Counted from the first letter of the stretch, positions 1-5,758 are shown. The stretch: DNA of 7,738 nucleotides from an uncultured Ruminococcus sp. (GCA_947173865.1 CAMWGS010000094.1:1-7738); one strand, 5' to 3'. The notes: generated by a model from the letters alone, not told the origin. Made by a program: numbers and translations.

Positions 1-1091
1 AGGTAAGTCAATTTGAAAAACATGCAGAAAGTAAATTAAAGAAATTACATGATGATCTTTTGAATAGTGTTTTCAAAGTTGGTATTGTAAACTCCTCACA
101 ACAATTTACAACAGAGCTTATATTAAAAATCGGTGAAGCAGCAATGGTATCTTTGGGAATATTAAGAGTTATCTCGGGAACGCTTACTCTCAGTAATCTG
201 ATAGCGTTCAATTCACTGATTATCTATTTCTTTGAACCTGTAAAAAATTTAATTTGTTTACAGCCAATGCTGCAATCTTCAATTGTTGCTTTTGATCGTT
301 TAAATGATATACTTGATGCACCTTGTGAGAGTACGCAAATGACTGTTGAACTACCGGATCTAAGAAAGGATATAATCTTTAATAATCTGTTTTTTTCATA
401 CGGTGAAGGGAATTATGCATTAAATGCTCTTTCCTTAAAAATAAAAGTTGGGGAAAGAGTTGCTCTTGTTGGTGAAAGTGGATGCGGAAAAACCACCTTC
501 GTAAAACTATTATTGAAACTTTACGATAAAGAATCAGGAGAGATTCTTATCGGTGACAATAGTATAGAAGATATTCCAATAAAGTTTTTGCGAAACAGAA
601 TAAGTTACGTATCACAAAACACATTTTTATTTAATGATACGGTTCTAAATAATATAACAATGTGTAATCATGATGATTCTTCATCAGAAATCATAGATAC
701 AATATGTAAAATCTGTAAGCTCGATGAATTTATCACTTCTTTACCGTTTGGATACAATACAATTCTTGAAGAAAACGGTATGAATCTTTCATCGGGACAA
801 AGACAACGTATTGCTATTGCAAGAGCTTTATTCCGTGATCCCGATATACTTATACTTGATGAAGCTACAAGTAATCTTGATGCATCAACAGAATATGATG
901 TTACTTCTTCTATTGAAAAAAACTATCCTGACGTAACAACAATAATTATTGCACATCGACTGAACACGATTATAACTTGTGATAAAATATTTTATATTGC
1001 GAATGGAAATGTGTCTGAATGTGGTACCCATGATGAGTTAATTTCTAAACGAGGAGATTATTACAAAATGTGGAGTAAACAGCATAGTTAA
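1..1091 (+). CDS. Peptide/bacteriocin ABC exporter, C-terminal part (partial)
   Basis: The reading frame is open from the left edge (first full codon at base 3), so the gene starts upstream; about 362 residues are visible. They hold the last transmembrane segments (about residues 35-80) and a complete nucleotide-binding domain: Walker A GESGCGKTT (nt 471-497), Q-loop SYVSQNTF, signature LSSGQRQR, Walker B ILILDEAT with its catalytic Glu, and the H-loop in IIAHRLNT. The stretch FFEPVKNLICLQPMLQSS, followed by DRLNDILD, is typical of the PCAT/ComA-LagD type, exporters that fuse a C39 leader peptidase to a transporter. I therefore infer, without seeing it, a C39 domain upstream; a plain lipid or drug exporter is less likely. 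These proteins cut double-glycine leaders and export bacteriocin or pheromone peptides across the inner membrane, usually as homodimers. The gene is clearly more AT-rich than the mobility genes to its right and looks functional. Confidence 0.88.
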   Translation, partial: VSQFEKHAESKLKKLHDDLLNSVFKVGIVNSSQQFTTELILKIGEAAMVSLGILRVISGTLTLSNLIAFNSLIIYFFEPVKNLICLQPMLQSSIVAFDRLNDILDAPCESTQMTVELPDLRKDIIFNNLFFSYGEGNYALNALSLKIKVGERVALVGESGCGKTTFVKLLLKLYDKESGEILIGDNSIEDIPIKFLRNRISYVSQNTFLFNDTVLNNITMCNHDDSSSEIIDTICKICKLDEFITSLPFGYNTILEENGMNLSSGQRQRIAIARALFRDPDILILDEATSNLDASTEYDVTSSIEKNYPDVTTIIIAHRLNTIITCDKIFYIANGNVSECGTHDELISKRGDYYKMWSKQHS

Positions 1092-1140
1092 TTTAGTTTA
1101 ATTGAATATATTTATTTTCTGCTATAGTTCAAACAAATTA

Positions 1141-1210
1141 GCCTATTGGCACACTCCCTTTCCGTTCCACACAAGTCCAAATCAGCATTATGGCACACTC
1201 CACAATAGGC
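1141..1210. repeat. Short inverted and direct repeats between exporter and small recombinase
   Basis: An 8-bp perfect inverted repeat, GCCTATTG (1141-1148) and CAATAGGC (1203-1210), encloses two copies of the 11-bp direct repeat TGGCACACTCC (1147-1157 and 1191-1201). A weaker third version, AGGCACATACCC, follows at about 1207-1218. The cluster lies where AT-rich exporter DNA gives way to the mobile element, so it could be the left element end or a binding site for a serine recombinase. No matching copy is visible near the right end of the recombinase gene, so the role is open. Confidence 0.45.
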
Positions 1211-1241
1211 ACATACCCTAACGGCATACATTAACCGTACA

Positions 1242-1280
1242 GCACCTTCTTTAAGCTTTCAGAGAGGGTGCATTTTTTAT
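1242..1280 (+). terminator. Rho-independent terminator
   Basis: Arms 1242-1252 and 1261-1271 form an 11-bp stem (GCACCTTCTTT with AGAGAGGGTGC, two G-U pairs) around an 8-base loop, followed by ATTTTTTAT. It reads rightward and would end transcription from the exporter 150 bases upstream, or insulate it from the converging recombinase gene. Confidence 0.85.
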
Positions 1281-1349
1281 CGGTTAAGTATTTCCGCTCC
1301 GCAAGCCTGCAAGGCTCTGTGGGGCGTTTCCGTTCGCCAGAGGGTATAT

Positions 1350-1943
1350 TCAAGCAGAGGTCGGTTCGGTGATGCCGTTGCGTATCTCATACTCACGCAC
1401 ACGGCGATAGAATGTGTTAGCCGACAGTTCCATTCTCCGCATAAAATCCCTGCCCGTGATGTTCTTAGCTTTCCATTCCCAATAGAGTTTTCCAAATCTA
1501 TCCCAATCAATCGGGATAGGCTTTCTACCTGTGTATTTGCCCTGTGCTTTGGCAATCTCAATACCCTCACGCTGTCGCTGTTTGAGCTGCTCTCTTTCAA
1601 GCTGAGATAGGGCAGCAAACACGGTCAACATAAATTTTCCCGTAGGTGTATCGGTGTCGATGCTCTCCTTGTGGCTAATGAGGGTAACTCCTTTGTTGTT
1701 GAGGGTGTCAATGATGTTCAGCAAGTCCCTTGTTGAACGTCCTAAACGGCTGATGCTCTCCACATAGAGGGTATCGCCCTCACGCACATAGTCAAGTATA
1801 GCTTTGAGCTGTGGGCGGTCTGCGATTGCTCCTGAGAGCTTTTCGGAGAAAATGCGGTCAACCTGATATTCGCACATAATCTCCTGCTGTCTTGCGGTTT
1901 CCTGACGTTCTATTGAAACACGGATATATCCGATTTTGCTCAT
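1350..1943 (-). CDS. Small serine recombinase (resolvase/invertase family)
   Basis: 197 residues. The N-terminal catalytic domain has YIRVS with the nucleophile Ser10 and Arg8, Arg43 in the ADRPQL segment, the SRLGRS motif with Arg66 and Arg69, and the LSQLERE helix with Glu116-Arg117. The GRKP motif near residues 139-142 leads into a C-terminal helix-turn-helix (about 145-185, ending TFYRRVREY). All key residues of the gamma-delta/Hin family are present at full family length, so it should be active: it forms Ser-linked double-strand breaks and rotates the ends, to resolve cointegrates or invert DNA. The start ATG has AAAGGAA 7 bases upstream (1951-1957). It points away from the 2061 gene and shares a 117-bp divergent promoter region with it. 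Its recombination site is not identified; the spacer on either side is the natural place to look. Confidence 0.9.
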   Translation of the reverse strand: MSKIGYIRVSIERQETARQQEIMCEYQVDRIFSEKLSGAIADRPQLKAILDYVREGDTLYVESISRLGRSTRDLLNIIDTLNNKGVTLISHKESIDTDTPTGKFMLTVFAALSQLEREQLKQRQREGIEIAKAQGKYTGRKPIPIDWDRFGKLYWEWKAKNITGRDFMRRMELSANTFYRRVREYEIRNGITEPTSA

Positions 1944-1971
1944 AAATATGTTCCTTTCTTTTTGTTGATAG

Positions 1972-2000
1972 TTGACTTTTTCGGGGTGATAATGTATAAT
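1972..2000 (+). promoter_or_regulatory. Sigma-A promoter for the 91-residue orphan gene
   Basis: TTGACT (1972-1977), a 17-base spacer, then a perfect TATAAT (1995-2000). Transcription would start near 2007, about 54 bases before the ATG at 2061. The direct repeat GTTGA-TA-GTTGA overlaps the -35 on its upstream side and might be a binding site. This region also holds the leader of the divergent small recombinase. Confidence 0.8.
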
Positions 2001-2060
2001 TACTGATAAGAACAGGCACTCAGCTTGCTCGTATAAATTGGAATTTAGAGGTGTAAGTTT

Positions 2061-2336
2061 ATGGTGGAAAAAGACGATTGGCGCTTGCTCAACGATGTAG
2101 ATGATTTGCGCAGCATAGAACTAAATCCGACGGACGGGGAAGATATTTTTGCTAATGCTCCGCACCTGAAACATTGCATTTTTTGTTTGGATTTAGTAAA
2201 TGATGATAAGTTTCAATTTTGGTATATACCTGTAAACATCTCTTGTTATATTTGCGAAAACTGCTATAGAGATTTTAAGGATATGTTTATGTGGAAAATA
2301 CTTGACGGATATGATATAGACTGGAAAAGAGAATAG
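2061..2336 (+). CDS. Hypothetical 91-residue Cys-rich, probably zinc-binding protein
   Basis: I do not recognise a family. The start is well supported: AGAGGTG (2047-2053) lies 7 bases before the ATG, behind a near-consensus promoter, and a strong terminator follows the stop, so this is a stand-alone transcription unit. The first 30 residues are strongly acidic (about ten Asp/Glu against three Lys/Arg). The middle holds CIFC (39-42) and CYICENC (62-68); Cys39, Cys42, Cys65 and Cys68 could hold one zinc ion in a ribbon or treble-clef fold. The C-terminal part is aromatic and acidic. No signal peptide or membrane segment is seen. It is AT-rich and lies between two leftward mobility genes, facing the other way, which suggests inserted cargo. 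A small immunity, antitoxin-like or regulatory protein is possible but unproven. Confidence 0.75.
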   Translation: MVEKDDWRLLNDVDDLRSIELNPTDGEDIFANAPHLKHCIFCLDLVNDDKFQFWYIPVNISCYICENCYRDFKDMFMWKILDGYDIDWKRE

Positions 2337-2341
2337 GCGTG

Positions 2342-2357
2342 TAAATTCTGATTTTTC
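2342..2357. repeat. Left copy of a 16-bp perfect inverted repeat
   Basis: TAAATTCTGATTTTTC, beginning 5 bases after the stop codon of the 91-residue gene, is the exact reverse complement of 4861-4876. The two copies bracket the terminator, relaxase, mobC and the hairpin region. Function unknown. Confidence 0.7.
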
Positions 2358-2379
2358 TTAACGACTATACATATCACCA

Positions 2380-2412
2380 CGGCAAGGGGAACACTCTCCT
2401 TGCTGTTTTTTT
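2380..2412 (+). terminator. Rho-independent terminator of the 91-residue gene
   Basis: An 11-bp stem (2380-2390 with 2395-2405, two G-T pairs) with the tetraloop ACAC, followed by seven T (2406-2412). It reads rightward, 43 bases past the stop codon. Its T-tract runs into the complement of the relaxase stop codon (2411-2413), so it also protects the relaxase gene from antisense transcription. It lacks a T-tract on the minus strand. Confidence 0.9.
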
Positions 2413-3955
2413 ATTCAAGTGTATCTTTCTTTTTCTGCTGAGTAAGTTTCCTCTCTCTGTATTGTCTGTCACGCTCCTGTTTCTTTTGATTTTCAAGGTA
2501 GGTGCGTACCGTCTTGGTGTACGGTATAGCGGCAGCTTTCTTTTTGAGGAAAGCATTATGTTCGGGAACAAGTGCGTTATACTCCATTTTCAGATCGGTG
2601 AGCATTTTCTCCAACTCGCTCCGTTTAGGTGCTTTTCCGTCAACAACTAACGGCTTAATATGCTCCTTTATATACTGATCGGCTTGTTCGTAGCTGTCGA
2701 TAGAATCGGCATTTTTCTTTCTGAAAGACTTTTGTCGAAAAGCGGAACACTCTTTGTATTGCTTGTAAATTGCAGAATGCTCCGAACGCTGTTTCATCAT
2801 CTTGATGAGCTTATCAATAGCCTTGATTTTAGTTTTCAGTTCGGAAAGCTCGTCCGTGTGGTCATCATCGTGTTTGAAATTCCAAAAGAAACTCCGTAAA
2901 TCTCTAAGCGATGTGATACCGCCCGATTCAAGGTCGGCTATTATCGTATCGGCGTTACGCATACCTCTGATTTCTGCCCATACATCTTCTTTCTTTTCAG
3001 GTGCTTTGCTTTCGGTCGGATTGGTTTCAGGTGTTGTCGGCTCTCCCAACAAAGCAAAAAATTCTTCCTCTGTAAGACCTTTGCTCTTGGTCGGCTCGGT
3101 GGTTGTTATAATAGGCTGTGGCGGTGTAACAGGCTTTTCAGGAGCTTTCTTTTCCACAAATTTATCCGTGACCGCAAGGGCTTTCTGTATCTGCTCTATC
3201 TGCTCGGCAATGCGTTCGGGAGTGTAGTCTGCACCTAATGTATCGGCTCTTGTAAACTTCTGCTGTCCCTCATCTTTCAGACGAAATTTCAGCTTGACCT
3301 TGTTGTTTGGCTTATATACATACTCGATACCGCATTCAGTACATTTTTGCAAGAAATCATTGAAGCTCTTGCTGTAAAATACAACCTCTGCAATTTTAGC
3401 TCGGAGTTTGTCTTTCCACGACTTGCCTTGTATCTGCATATCACGCTCAAAATGTGAAACACCTTTGCCTTGCGGCTCAATAACAGACAGACCGTATTCC
3501 TGACATATCTCGTCCGATATTTCACGGAGCTTTGCCCACGATCTTTCGCTGATCTTTCCTTGATTATGTTCGGTCGTAAAACTCAAACCGTTATACAGAT
3601 TTGTATTGTTGAAAATAATGTGACAATGCAGGTGATTTTTGTCCGTATGAACGGCAAGTACATACTGATAACTTCCTTTTAAGAAACGGTCACATAATTC
3701 CTCACCAATTTGCAAGGCTTGTTCAGGAGTAATTTCCCCCGGCTCAAAGCTCTGAATTATGTGATGTGCGAGGATTGTTGTCCGTCCTGTTCCTGTGGCT
3801 CTGACGGCTCGGAAATCTTCGGCTGCACCTCGGCTGTCTGACCTACAAGCATAAGACTGGACATATAAACCGTTGACGGTCTTATCTCCGTCTGTGATGT
3901 AGCTGATCGCCGCTCCGACTGTTGCCTTGATTGAATGGATACGAGTAACTGCCAA
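2411..3955 (-). CDS. Relaxase / mobilization nuclease (MOB-P type)
   Basis: 514 residues, usual length for this family. The N-terminal relaxase domain (about 1-210) has the candidate catalytic Tyr19 in YITDGDKT, HHIIQSF (64-70) and the three-histidine metal motif HTDKNHLHCHIIFNN (His103, His108, His110, His112). It would nick oriT, stay joined to the 5' end, and pilot the strand into a conjugative channel supplied by another element. A Pro/Thr-rich linker (about 268-320) leads to a basic, helical C-terminal half (about 360-514), probably for DNA or coupling-protein contacts. The start is TTG at 3955-3953: it gives the usual family beginning MAVTRIHSIK, and GAGAGGTG (3966-3973) lies 10 bases upstream. 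The first 199 bases lie inside the end of mobC in another frame, which suggests translational coupling. The catalytic residues appear intact. Confidence 0.92.
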   Translation of the reverse strand: MAVTRIHSIKATVGAAISYITDGDKTVNGLYVQSYACRSDSRGAAEDFRAVRATGTGRTTILAHHIIQSFEPGEITPEQALQIGEELCDRFLKGSYQYVLAVHTDKNHLHCHIIFNNTNLYNGLSFTTEHNQGKISERSWAKLREISDEICQEYGLSVIEPQGKGVSHFERDMQIQGKSWKDKLRAKIAEVVFYSKSFNDFLQKCTECGIEYVYKPNNKVKLKFRLKDEGQQKFTRADTLGADYTPERIAEQIEQIQKALAVTDKFVEKKAPEKPVTPPQPIITTTEPTKSKGLTEEEFFALLGEPTTPETNPTESKAPEKKEDVWAEIRGMRNADTIIADLESGGITSLRDLRSFFWNFKHDDDHTDELSELKTKIKAIDKLIKMMKQRSEHSAIYKQYKECSAFRQKSFRKKNADSIDSYEQADQYIKEHIKPLVVDGKAPKRSELEKMLTDLKMEYNALVPEHNAFLKKKAAAIPYTKTVRTYLENQKKQERDRQYRERKLTQQKKKDTLE

Positions 3956-4428
3956 ATCTGATTTACACCTCTCTTTATCTCGGTCATATCTTCTTCGTAA
4001 AAATTGCCCGTACTGTGAAGCCTGATCGCTATTTGGTTAATGTTGTTCCCGACAGCTTTCATAAGGCGATTTGTTTCGGAGAAGTCGGCACGGTCAACGG
4101 ACAAATCAATTCTCGCCCTGCCACAATCACGCACATAGGTTGATTTGCTCTTGTAACCAAATTGTTTGCACTTGTCCTCGATGTCCCGATACTCGCTTTC
4201 TGTGAAACGAATGTTGAGTGTTCGGGATTTGTTTTCTTTCTGATTTTCAAGATATTTGCGTTCATCATCAGAAAGTGTACTCTCGCCCTTGTCGGCAAGG
4301 CTCTTGTCAAGCTCGGCTCTGACCTCTTTATCTAAAGCGTAGTTGATAGCTCCGTTATAGGTCATACCTGTGGTTTCGGTGGTTTTGTGCTTGGGCGGTC
4401 TGCCTCTTTTCTTTTTTGGGTTTTCCAT
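3757..4428 (-). CDS. mobC: MobC-type relaxosome accessory protein
   Basis: 223 residues. A basic AT-hook-like N-terminus (KKKRGRPPKHK, 5-15) is followed by a ribbon-helix-helix-like segment (about 69-108, RTLNIRFTESEY) and the hallmark MobC region (about 127-162, GNNINQIAIRLHSTGNF through VNQIWQLLV). MobC proteins bind oriT, open the strands around nic and help the relaxase load. The start ATG has GGAGA (4436-4440) 7 bases upstream. The conserved domain ends almost exactly where the relaxase gene begins; the remaining tail (about 158-223) is encoded within the relaxase gene in another frame. It is Ser/Gln/Glu-rich and low in complexity, as expected for sequence constrained by the other frame. 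It is the first gene of a leftward two-gene operon that starts beside the candidate oriT. Confidence 0.9.
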   Translation of the reverse strand: MENPKKKRGRPPKHKTTETTGMTYNGAINYALDKEVRAELDKSLADKGESTLSDDERKYLENQKENKSRTLNIRFTESEYRDIEDKCKQFGYKSKSTYVRDCGRARIDLSVDRADFSETNRLMKAVGNNINQIAIRLHSTGNFYEEDMTEIKRGVNQIWQLLVSIQSRQQSERRSATSQTEIRPSTVYMSSLMLVGQTAEVQPKISEPSEPQEQDGQQSSHIT

Positions 4429-4580
4429 AGTTGTATCTCCATTCTGTTTTTATTTTCGGCGTAAGCCGATTTTTACAAAGGTCTTAGGGAATGTGTCCCT
4501 AACAAGCAGATGTATTTTCGTCCGTGTGCGGCGCAAAATACTATGCTTGCTATTTTTGTTGCGTCTATGCACATTTTTTC

Positions 4581-4627
4581 GTCTGAGCCTATCCTTACGG
4601 CTCAGACTTTCGCTGTTCTATCAGCGA
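4581..4627. repeat. Tandem pair of perfect hairpins
   Basis: GTCTGAGCC/GGCTCAGAC is a 9-bp perfect stem with a 9-base loop. It is followed after two bases by TCGCTG/CAGCGA, a 6-bp perfect stem with a 6-base loop. Neither has a clear T-tract, so they are not ordinary terminators. They fit a protein-binding or structured single-strand site in the transfer region, or part of a small RNA. Confidence 0.6.
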
Positions 4628-4735
4628 ATCGGAGCTGTGCGACTTCTCTATATCTCACACGGTTCTACAAGCATTTTACTGGGGTACGGCGCAGTTATCG
4701 CGCTGGGTGTGCGGCAGTTTTATGAAATCTTTCAT

Positions 4736-4755
4736 CATCGGCAGACTTGCCGATG
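4736..4755. repeat. 8-bp perfect hairpin with tetraloop
   Basis: CATCGGCA (4736-4743) and TGCCGATG (4748-4755) enclose GACT. It lies 46 bases before the -35 box at 4801 and has no T-tract, so it may be an operator or the edge of the transfer region. Confidence 0.55.
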
Positions 4756-4800
4756 TTCCGAATGTAGATTATCTCTTAATAGTTACGTTCGGATTGAGTA

Positions 4801-4829
4801 TTGATTTTATAGTGATGATGTGGTATAAT
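4801..4829 (+). promoter_or_regulatory. Sigma-A promoter with extended -10
   Basis: TTGATT (4801-4806), 17 bases, then TGG-TATAAT with TATAAT at 4824-4829, an extended -10. Transcription would start near 4836. A small hairpin, GTAGAC/GTCTGC (4842-4847, 4853-4858), would sit at the very start of the transcript. It would serve the gene at 4904. Confidence 0.75.
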
Positions 4830-4860
4830 GAGGGTAGTGTGGTAGACGTTGGGTCTGCTT

Positions 4861-4876
4861 GAAAAATCAGAATTTA
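4861..4876. repeat. Right copy of the 16-bp perfect inverted repeat
   Basis: GAAAAATCAGAATTTA is the exact reverse complement of 2342-2357. It lies in the leader of the 106-residue gene, 27 bases before its first possible ATG. Together the copies mark the two edges of the mobilization module where it meets AT-rich orphan genes. Confidence 0.7.
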
Positions 4877-4903
4877 TTTTAATGTTGAAGGCTGTGATGA
4901 TAA

Positions 4904-5224
4904 ATGTATAATTACTATTATATGAAAACCGATTGCCGTTCAAATTGTTGGGACACATATGAAATTCTTGATTTTTTACAGTCATTTGACTTTCTTACAT
5001 ATGATGGCAAAGGGTCATTTCACTCTCAAAAGCCTTTCCTTGATATTACTTTATTAAAGGTGAAAGACATAAATAGTTGGAACAGTAATGATTTCAATGA
5101 AGAACTTACAAATTACATCTCAATTGTTACAAGCTGTTTCAGCGAAAATGAAATCATGATAAAAGAGATTTTTAAGGAATTAGAATTATTCTTAGGTTGG
5201 CGTATTTGTCCCGATAATATATAG
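4904..5224 (+). CDS. Hypothetical 106-residue AT-rich cargo protein
   Basis: I do not recognise a family. The protein is acidic and probably soluble: no signal peptide or membrane segment is visible. A central beta-like stretch (FLDITLLKVK, about 45-54) is followed by Trp/Asn-rich sequence and two likely helices (about 62-95, ending in LELFLGWRI). Small size, acidity, AT-richness and a private promoter and terminator recall immunity or antitoxin genes on mobile elements, but this is only an analogy. The start is uncertain. ATG 4904 has a weak GAAGG 12 bases upstream; an in-frame ATG at 4922 (100 residues, MKTDCRS) has no ribosome site. A stop codon at 4898 rules out an earlier start. A second possible promoter, TTGAAG-16-TATAAT (4885-4912), overlaps the first codons and would favour 4922. 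Confidence 0.68.
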   Translation: MYNYYYMKTDCRSNCWDTYEILDFLQSFDFLTYDGKGSFHSQKPFLDITLLKVKDINSWNSNDFNEELTNYISIVTSCFSENEIMIKEIFKELELFLGWRICPDNI

Positions 5225-5279
5225 ATATAAATTTCAATTTGCAGAGCCGTAATCAATTATAAAAATAGAATATCCCCAC

Positions 5280-5313
5280 AAGCTGTGAAGCGTTCTCCGC
5301 TCCGCAGCTTTTT
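5280..5313 (+). terminator. Rho-independent terminator
   Basis: Arms 5280-5292 and 5298-5310 pair over 13 positions (one A-C mismatch, one G-T pair) around a 5-base loop and end in five T (5309-5313), with more T after it. It reads rightward, 55 bases after the stop of the 106-residue gene, and separates that gene from the recombinase unit. Confidence 0.85.
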
Positions 5314-5381
5314 CATTTTCCCATAACAATCTGTCGAACGGAAAAACTCAACTGAAACAGAAAGTTTGAGCGCACTGCGAA

Positions 5382-5411
5382 TAGACAAAAGGCGTTGTTG
5401 CGTGCTATAAT
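5382..5411 (+). promoter_or_regulatory. Promoter with extended -10 for the 96-residue gene and tnpW
   Basis: TAGACA (5382-5387), 18 bases, then TGC-TATAAT with TATAAT at 5406-5411. The -10 lies within the palindrome ATAATATTAT (5407-5416). A similar sequence surrounds the recombinase promoter at 6077-6092, which hints at shared regulation. Confidence 0.72.
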
Positions 5412-5417
5412 ATTATC

Positions 5418-5439
5418 GTGGGATAAAATCATATCCTAC
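5418..5439 (+). promoter_or_regulatory. Hairpin at the transcript start
   Basis: GTGGGATA (5418-5425) pairs with TATCCTAC (5432-5439) through 8 pairs including one G-T, with a 6-base loop. The predicted transcription start is near 5418, so the RNA would begin with this stem. It could protect the 5' end or be the operator of a DNA-binding protein. The ribosome site at 5456-5461 is left free. Confidence 0.5.
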
Positions 5440-5467
5440 AATACCAAAACAAAGCGAGGTGAACAGA

Positions 5468-5758
5468 ATGAGTGCAACATTGACCGATAACAATGCAAAG
5501 CTCGATAATCTTGAAAAGGCTATCAAGGCAGCCAACGAACGCCGCCGTAAGCTGATTGAGAAAAACAAGCTGATTACTTACGATGCGCTCTCTGAACTTT
5601 ACGGCAAAGAGGGACAGGAGCTTATTGATGCTGTCACTGCGGAGCATACGCTTATCTGTAAGCTGACCGACAGCGGTATGAGTTATGAGCAGATCGGTGA
5701 GCTTGCTGACAGCAGTTCTGCTAATAAGGTCGGACGTAATTCTTTCTATGAGGATTAA
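5468..5758 (+). CDS. Small helical hypothetical protein of the mobile element
   Basis: 96 residues from the ATG at 5468. GAGGTG (5456-5461) lies 6 bases upstream; this excludes the in-frame GTG at 5459, which is part of that ribosome site. Residues about 7-33 form a basic, charged helix with coiled-coil character (LDNLEKAIKAANERRRKLIE). Residues about 70-84 (GMSYEQIGELADSS) look like the start of a helix-turn-helix. No named family is recognised. It is followed by tnpW and the large recombinase in the same direction, and its codon use matches theirs rather than that of the AT-rich cargo. A DNA-binding or recombination-accessory role is plausible; a regulator acting on the palindromes near 5407 and 6079 is one option. 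Confidence 0.75.
   Translation: MSATLTDNNAKLDNLEKAIKAANERRRKLIEKNKLITYDALSELYGKEGQELIDAVTAEHTLICKLTDSGMSYEQIGELADSSSANKVGRNSFYED

Larger units (their letters stand above)
4429..4800. other. Hairpin-rich non-coding region, candidate oriT
   Basis: No convincing gene lies here; two open frames across it lack ribosome sites and family features. Perfect inverted repeats are TCGGC/GCCGA (4456-4460, 4465-4469, loop GTAA, then five T), TTAGGGA/TCCCTAA (4484-4490, 4496-4502), GTCTGAGCC/GGCTCAGAC (4581-4589, 4599-4607), TCGCTG/CAGCGA (4610-4615, 4622-4627) and CATCGGCA/TGCCGATG (4736-4743, 4748-4755). In mobilizable elements of this type oriT usually lies just upstream of mobC, so the two repeats nearest mobC are the best candidates for the relaxosome site. 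I cannot place the nic site. The central hairpins might instead belong to an RNA or a replication-related site. Confidence 0.5.

Noticed and set aside
1141..1218. Direct repeats considered as a CRISPR array
   Set aside because: Only two exact 11-bp copies with unequal spacing and no cas genes.
1277..1618. 113-residue leftward open frame overlapping the small recombinase
   Set aside because: It lies in another frame of a clear serine recombinase, has no ribosome site and shows no domain-like sequence.
2802..3227. 141-residue rightward open frame
   Set aside because: Antisense to the well-supported relaxase; Ser/Val-rich composition typical of a shadow frame.
4456..4474. TCGGC hairpin followed by five T, considered as a rightward terminator
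   Set aside because: The stem is only 5 bp and no rightward gene ends nearby; kept as part of the hairpin region.
4510..4725. 71-residue rightward frame inside the hairpin region
   Set aside because: No ribosome site or recognisable domain; the hairpin structure explains the region better.
4370..4804. 144-residue rightward frame with hydrophobic stretches, possibly a membrane protein
   Set aside because: It begins antisense to mobC, crosses several hairpins, has no ribosome site, and its Phe/Leu/Arg-rich sequence looks like translated non-coding DNA.
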